A stretch of DNA of 9,698 nt from an uncultured Collinsella sp. (GTDB taxonomy: Bacteria; Actinomycetota; Coriobacteriia; Coriobacteriales; Coriobacteriaceae). This document shows positions 6,436 to 9,698 of the stretch, in pieces. A program made the position numbers and the translations under genes. The stretch lies in NCBI GenBank assembly GCA_900555745.1, contig USMH01000027.1, positions 1-9,698 of the forward strand, written 5' to 3'. Position 1 is the stretch's first letter, and the number at the start of each line of letters is the position of its first letter. Under the pieces are notes generated by a model. The model saw only the letters and a list, made by a program, of their open reading frames with translations, was not told where the DNA came from and did not search any database.

Positions 6436-6882
6436 ATGAAGCAAATCGATACGGCCCAGCTCGACACCGCCGCCTGTCAGGCTCAGGCTGCCGAATACCA
6501 CGCCCGTGGCTTTAACTGCGCCCAGGCCGTTGCCTGCACGCTCGCGCCCGCCGTCGGGCTCGACCCCCAGGTCGCCTTTACCCTCACCGAGGGCTTTGGC
6601 GCCGGCATGGGCGGCATGACCGAAACCTGCGGCGCCATCTCGGGCGCCGTGGCCATCATGGGGTTTGTAATGAGCGACGGCATGGAGAACCCCAAGACCA
6701 AAGGCCAGACCTACAAGCTGTCGCGCGAGATTGCCAAGCGATTTGGCGAGAAGAACACGACGACCGTCTGCGGCACGCTCAAGGGCATCGGATCGGACAA
6801 GGGTCCGCTCCGCAGCTGCCCCGGCTGCATCGACGATGCCGTCGAGATCGCCTGTGATGTGCTAAAGCAGCTCGCCGAGTAA
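6436..6882 (+). CDS. C_GCAxxG_C_C family cysteine-rich probable redox protein
   Basis: A 148-residue soluble protein of the family named for its spaced cysteines; members are thought to be redox proteins, but the biochemical role is not established. Cysteines stand at residues 14, 28, 34, 65, 112, 128, 131 and 140. Family landmarks are GFNCAQAV (25-32), the Gly-rich FGAGMGGMTETCGAISGA (54-71) and C112 / C128-x2-C131 in the C-terminal half. ATG 6436 is chosen because AAGGAG lies 6 nt upstream. The frame is open back to ATG 6292, which also has a weak Shine-Dalgarno, but the intervening bases form a hairpin and an AT-rich promoter-like stretch, and the extra 48 residues do not resemble the family. 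It is divergent from metY, which hints at a link to sulfur or redox metabolism; this is an inference from position only. Confidence 0.88.
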   Translation: MKQIDTAQLDTAACQAQAAEYHARGFNCAQAVACTLAPAVGLDPQVAFTLTEGFGAGMGGMTETCGAISGAVAIMGFVMSDGMENPKTKGQTYKLSREIAKRFGEKNTTTVCGTLKGIGSDKGPLRSCPGCIDDAVEIACDVLKQLAE

Positions 6883-6895
6883 ACGGCAGCAACAG

Positions 6896-6947
6896 AAAAA
6901 CGACGGCCGGCGCGCTTGGGATCCATCCAAAAGCACGCCGGCCGTCG
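6896..6947 (-). terminator. Convergent intrinsic terminator between the cysteine-rich protein gene and yigZ
   Basis: A 17-bp stem with one mismatch is formed by 6901-6917 and 6931-6947, with a 13-nt loop. On the minus strand it is followed by TTTTT (6900-6896), making it the terminator of yigZ, whose stop is at 6951. On the plus strand the same hairpin follows the cysteine-rich gene by 18 bp but lacks a T tract, so its action there is less certain. Confidence 0.85.
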
Positions 6948-6950
6948 CCG

Positions 6951-7586
6951 TTAGAACTCCGCAAACGCGGGAGCGCCGACCTCAATCTCCTCGCGCCCCG
7001 CCATAAGCTCGCGCATCTTAGCGCAAAACGGCTCCTGCTCCCCCGCTTTAAACACCAAATGAAGTGTCACAGCATCCGCGTAATCGGTATCCGAAACCTT
7101 GGCACCCGAATCCTGCGCCAAACGAAGCGCCTGCTCATACTGCGGATAGGCCACGTGCACGTCAACCGGCACGACGCTCGTCATCTCGACAATCTGCCCA
7201 GCCTCCCGAGCAGCTGCCACCGCCGCCTGCGTCGCCGCAGTATAGGCACGTACCAAGCCACCAGGCCCTAACAGCGTGCCACCAAAATAGCGCGTCACTA
7301 CGCAGCAAACATTTTTGAGCTCCGCGCCGCGCAACACCTCGAGCGTCGGCATACCGCTCGTGCGGCTCGGCTCACCATCATCGCTCTGGCGCTCACGTCC
7401 ATCGACTAAAATCCACGCGGGAACATTGTGTCGAGCGTCGTAATGACGTTTGCGAACGGTCTCGATAAAGGCATTCGCCTCGTCCTCGGACTCAATATGG
7501 ACCAGCTGGGCAATAAACCGACTCTTGCGGTCCAAAAACTCGCCCGAAGCCTCAATATTCGATTGCAGAGTAAAATAGCTGTCCAA
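6951..7586 (-). CDS. yigZ: YigZ/IMPACT family protein
   Basis: A 211-residue cytosolic protein of the widespread YigZ/YvyE/IMPACT family. Its cellular role in bacteria is poorly defined; eukaryotic IMPACT modulates translation-linked stress kinase GCN2. Diagnostic blocks are SDDGEPSRTSGMP (68-80) and VVTRYFGGTLLGPGGLVRAY (96-115), followed by a C-terminal ferredoxin-like domain. There is no ATG near the start. The family N-terminus (SYFTLQSNIEASGEF) begins just after two tandem TTG codons at 7589 and 7586; I choose TTG 7586 because GAGGGG (7592-7597) lies 5 nt away, against 2 nt for 7589. It is transcribed alone, with a good candidate -10 at 7630-7635 and a terminator at 6896-6947. Confidence 0.92.
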   Translation of the reverse strand: MDSYFTLQSNIEASGEFLDRKSRFIAQLVHIESEDEANAFIETVRKRHYDARHNVPAWILVDGRERQSDDGEPSRTSGMPTLEVLRGAELKNVCCVVTRYFGGTLLGPGGLVRAYTAATQAAVAAAREAGQIVEMTSVVPVDVHVAYPQYEQALRLAQDSGAKVSDTDYADAVTLHLVFKAGEQEPFCAKMRELMAGREEIEVGAPAFAEF

Positions 7587-7629
7587 CAAAGCCCCTCAAC
7601 AAAATAAAGCGCAGCAACAAACAGCCTAA

Positions 7630-7635
7630 ATAATA
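7630..7635 (-). promoter_or_regulatory. Candidate -10 element of yigZ
   Basis: TATTAT on the minus strand matches TATAAT at 5 of 6, and its predicted start is about 37 nt before the yigZ TTG. No convincing -35 hexamer is seen at 16-18 bp, so the call is tentative. The surrounding 7604-7700 is AT-rich and has no reading frame of note. Confidence 0.3.
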
Positions 7636-7704
7636 CGGCAAAGAACGTACCGTTAATCCCGGTAAATAGAACGGCAACACCGATGATTCCGTAAACGAAA
7701 GCGA

Positions 7705-7803
7705 GAACCCGTCAGCGCGAGCAAGGTGCCTTGAAAGACGAGGGCATTGACCTTATGGTCATGCCCGAAGGCTTGAAAGGCAGATTGCCGCGCTGACGGG
7801 TTC
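7705..7803. other. 99-nt near-continuous hairpin of unknown function beside rnpB
   Basis: The outer arms 7705-7719 and 7789-7803 are perfect over 15 bp. The helix continues inward: GCAA 7721-7724 with TTGC 7785-7788; TGCCTT 7727-7732 with AAGGCA 7777-7782; a 3-bp helix 7735-7737 with 7772-7774; and 7742-7752 with 7757-7766 (10 bp, one bulge) closing on the loop TTAT. Internal mismatches are mostly purine-purine in the plus-strand RNA, including a tandem G-A/A-G at 7733-7734 and 7775-7776. Its end lies 16 bp beyond the 3' end of rnpB, so on the minus strand it could stop or trim rnpB transcripts, although the following bases are only moderately T-rich. I recognise no known RNA family in it. 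Confidence 0.6.
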
Positions 7804-7819
7804 GCAGCGTCAACAAAGT

Positions 7820-8181
7820 GCCGAGTGGGCTTGTAAGCCGGGTTCTGTCGTGAACGGTCATTTATCTTGTCTGCACGTTACCATGCAGCTCCACGCACGC
7901 TACCCGAACGCGGACCGGGCAGGCCCATAGCGTTCCTATTCGCGCTTGCTCCGGATGGGGCTTGCCAAGCCGCCGTGTTGCCACGACGCTGGTGGTCTCT
8001 TACACCACCGTTTCAGCTTTTCCCTTTACGCCTTGCGACGCAGGTGGGAGTCTTCTTTTCTGCGGCGCTTTCCGTCGGATCACTCCGCCCGGCCGTTAGC
8101 CGGCATCCCGCCCTCTGGAGCCCGGACTTTCCTCACGCGTGCTGCAAGCAGCACATCGCGCGACCGTCTGGCCCACTCAGC
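7820..8181 (-). ncRNA. rnpB: RNase P RNA, bacterial class A
   Basis: The catalytic RNA of RNase P, which removes 5' leaders from pre-tRNAs. Universal conserved blocks are present on the minus strand: GAAAGTCCGGGCTCC at 8131-8117 (P4 5' strand region) and ACAGAACCCGGCTTA at 7848-7834 (P4 3' strand region), with GATAAATGACC just before the latter and GTAAGAGACCACC in the middle. The ends were set by helix P1: GCTGAGTGGGC at the 5' end pairs with GCCCACTCGGC at the 3' end over 11 bp with one wobble. About 362 nt is a normal length for class A. End positions may be off by a few bases. Any reading frame drawn over this stretch is spurious. It lies between rpsA upstream and yigZ downstream on the same strand. 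Confidence 0.96.
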
Positions 8182-8189
8182 AGTGCAAG

Positions 8190-8198
8190 AGTGTAGCA
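8190..8198 (-). promoter_or_regulatory. Extended -10 promoter of rnpB
   Basis: TGCTACACT on the minus strand is an extended -10 (TGn plus a hexamer at 4 of 6). The expected start site near 8183 agrees with the 5' end deduced independently from helix P1. A possible -35, TTGCCT, is 15 bp upstream, shorter than ideal. Confidence 0.5.
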
Positions 8199-8266
8199 CA
8201 CCGTTGCCGCAGGCAATGGCACAACACAAGCGTTCGACACGATAAACCAAGAACCACGCCATGCAG

Positions 8267-8397
8267 TACAATAGGGTTGTCGATGGGCAACGTCGTCAGT
8301 CGAGACGCGACCGCGCTCCGCACCCCTCCGTCTACTCGGTGCGTTCCCGCCTCCTCCCCGAGGCGGGATGTCGGCATTTTTTCATGCACCGACAACC
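8267..8397 (+). ncRNA. Candidate small RNA with C-rich hairpin loops (speculative)
   Basis: This gene-free stretch between rpsA and rnpB has TACAAT at 8267-8272 (5 of 6 to a -10), then a structured segment. GGTTGTCG (8275-8282) pairs with CGACAACC (8390-8397), enclosing CGCACC/GGTGCG around a pyrimidine-rich loop containing CCTCC, and CCCGCCTC/GAGGCGGG around the loop CTCCCC. A run of six T follows at 8377-8382. C-rich loops can pair with Shine-Dalgarno sequences and recall actinobacterial 6C RNA. No convincing -35 or classical terminator is present, and the strand is uncertain. The rest of 8199-8448 shows nothing I can name. Confidence 0.25.
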
Positions 8398-8448
8398 AAA
8401 TAGCCTGTGGATGGCATGGGCAGCATCGTGCATCTCGGCACCAAATGC

Positions 8449-8482
8449 AAAAAGGGACCCGTCCATTACGGACGGGTCCCTT
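8449..8482 (-). terminator. Intrinsic terminator of rpsA
   Basis: The arms 8452-8464 and 8470-8482 are perfect over 13 bp (AAGGGACCCGTCC) with a 5-nt loop. On the minus strand the stem runs into TTTTT (8453-8449). It starts 24 bp after the rpsA stop. Confidence 0.93.
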
Positions 8483-8506
8483 AAAACAAGTGATCGTCAA
8501 ACCGAT

Positions 8507-9673
8507 TTACTCGGCGTCGGTCTCCTCGTCCTTCTTCTCGGAAGGAAGCGGGGTAACCTCGATCTCGACGCCCAGAGTCTCAGCAGCAGACTTCATGGAC
8601 AGGGAGATACGACGACGGTCGAGGTCGATCTCCATGACCTTGACCTGAACCTTGTCGCCCACGTGGGTGACCTGAGAAGGCTGATCGACGTGCTTGTTGG
8701 CCATCTCGGAGATGTGCACCAGGCCCTCGATGCCCTCGCCCAGGTCGACGAAAGCGCCGAACGGGACAAGCTTGGTCACAGTGCCCTCGACGATAGCGCC
8801 GACGGGGTACTTCTTGACCAGTGCGCGCCACGGATCCTCGGTGGTCTGCTTGAGACCCAGGGAGATGCGCTCGCGGTTGAGATCGACGTCGAGAACCTCG
8901 ACCTCGACCTCCTGGCCGACCTTGACAACCTCGGAAGGATGGTTGACGTGGTTCCAGGAGAGCTCGGAGATGTGGATGAGGCCGTCGATACCGCCGAGGT
9001 CGACGAAGGCGCCGAAGTCGACGATGGAGGAAACGGTGCCCTGGAGACGCATGCCAGACTTGAGCTTGGACAGAATCTCGGAGCGCTCGGCCTTACGGGA
9101 CTCCTCAAGCACGACGCGACGGGAGAGGACGACGTTGTTGCGGTTACGGTCCATCTCGATGACGCGAGCCTCGATGCGGGTGCCCATGTAGGAGGTGAGG
9201 TCCTTGACGCGACGGAGGTCGACGAGGGAAGCGGGCAGGAAGCCACGCAGGCCGATGTCGAGAATCAGGCCGCCCTTGACAACCTCGATAACCTCGCCCT
9301 CGACGTTCTCGCCGGAGTTGAACTTCTCCTCGATGCGGTTCCAAGCACGCTCGTACTCGGCACGCTTCTTGGACAGGACCAGACGACCGTCCTTGTCCTC
9401 CTTCTGGAGAACCAGAGCCTCGATGGGATCACCGAGTGCAACGATGTCTGCAGGGTTAGCGTCCTTGCGGATGGACAGCTCGCGGACCGGGATAACGCCC
9501 TCGGACTTGAATCCGATGTCAACGAGCACCTCGTCATGCTCGATCTTAACGACAGTGCCGTTAACGAGATCGCCCTCATCAAAGTCGGTAATCGTACCGT
9601 CGATGAGGTTGTTCATCTCCTCCTCATTGACATCGTCAAGAGAGAAAATGGACGAGTTCTGAATCTCACTCAA
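8507..9673 (-). CDS. rpsA: 30S ribosomal protein S1
   Basis: A 388-residue mRNA-binding protein of the small ribosomal subunit that helps bring mRNA to the ribosome. Four S1 (OB-fold) repeats are visible at about 33-103, 121-186, 206-275 and 292-361. Repeats 3 and 4 are the best preserved (DFGAFVDLGGIDGLIHISELSW and PFGAFVDLGEGIEGLVHISEM). An acidic N-terminal stretch and an acidic C-terminal tail flank them. Four repeats fit the Gram-positive/actinobacterial form, not the six of E. coli. The start is TTG at 9673, supported by AAAGGGG (9681-9687) 7 nt away; the next candidate, Met20, would leave only a short pre-domain segment and lacks such a site. A perfect terminator follows at 8449-8482. 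The promoter lies outside the window. Confidence 0.97.
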   Translation of the reverse strand: MSEIQNSSIFSLDDVNEEEMNNLIDGTITDFDEGDLVNGTVVKIEHDEVLVDIGFKSEGVIPVRELSIRKDANPADIVALGDPIEALVLQKEDKDGRLVLSKKRAEYERAWNRIEEKFNSGENVEGEVIEVVKGGLILDIGLRGFLPASLVDLRRVKDLTSYMGTRIEARVIEMDRNRNNVVLSRRVVLEESRKAERSEILSKLKSGMRLQGTVSSIVDFGAFVDLGGIDGLIHISELSWNHVNHPSEVVKVGQEVEVEVLDVDLNRERISLGLKQTTEDPWRALVKKYPVGAIVEGTVTKLVPFGAFVDLGEGIEGLVHISEMANKHVDQPSQVTHVGDKVQVKVMEIDLDRRRISLSMKSAAETLGVEIEVTPLPSEKKDEETDAE

Positions 9674-9698
9674 AGGTGGACCCCTTTCGAACTACGGG

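Noticed and set aside
7867..8271. Several small open frames over 7867-8271 on both strands
   Set aside because: They overlap RNase P RNA and its promoter; such frames are a known artefact over rnpB.
1..9698. CRISPR array, tRNA genes, transposase or phage genes
   Set aside because: Scanned both strands; no regularly spaced repeats, tRNA cloverleaf with TTCGAATC-type arm, transposase or phage protein was found.

Overview
The window looks like chromosomal DNA of a high-GC Coriobacteriia actinobacterium, most likely Collinsella or a close relative. This rests on protein flavour (Actinobacteria-like four-domain ribosomal protein S1, class A RNase P RNA), moderately high GC, and short palindromes built around GGGACTGT/ACAGTCCC, which I recall from this group. 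It is an inference, not a database result. Most genes are housekeeping or core-accessory genes. I see no phage, CRISPR array or intact transposon.

Layout: (1) Positions 1-2186, plus strand: the 3' part of a CLC antiporter whose key residues match the fluoride-exporting CLC-F subtype, then a diacylglycerol/sphingosine-kinase-family lipid kinase. (2) Positions 2194-4777: a perfect 27-bp-arm inverted repeat, then three minus-strand genes read from high to low coordinate: an MFS transporter, xanthine phosphoribosyltransferase (xpt) and a small GGQ release-factor-like ribosome rescue protein. A second palindrome works as a terminator directly in front of the rescue gene. (3) Positions 4804-6205, minus strand: metY (O-acetylhomoserine sulfhydrylase) with a strong terminator. 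(4) Positions 6206-6882: a divergent intergenic region with a candidate operator and a leader hairpin, then a plus-strand C_GCAxxG_C_C-family cysteine-rich protein. (5) Positions 6896-7586: a convergent terminator and a YigZ/IMPACT-family gene on the minus strand. (6) Positions 7590-8506: a region with no protein gene. It holds the RNase P RNA (rnpB, minus), a 99-nt near-continuous hairpin just beyond its 3' end, a possible C-rich-loop small RNA on the plus strand, and the rpsA terminator. (7) Positions 8507-9673, minus strand: rpsA, with a TTG start.

Functional links are modest. metY assimilates sulfide into homocysteine, and the divergent cysteine-rich protein is plausibly redox or sulfur related, so the shared 230-bp control region could coordinate them. 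xpt salvages xanthine. rnpB, rpsA and the GGQ protein all serve RNA processing or translation but are not one operon. The most open questions are the non-coding elements: the two related palindromes bracketing the rescue-factor gene, the hairpin behind rnpB, and the structured leader of the cysteine-rich protein.
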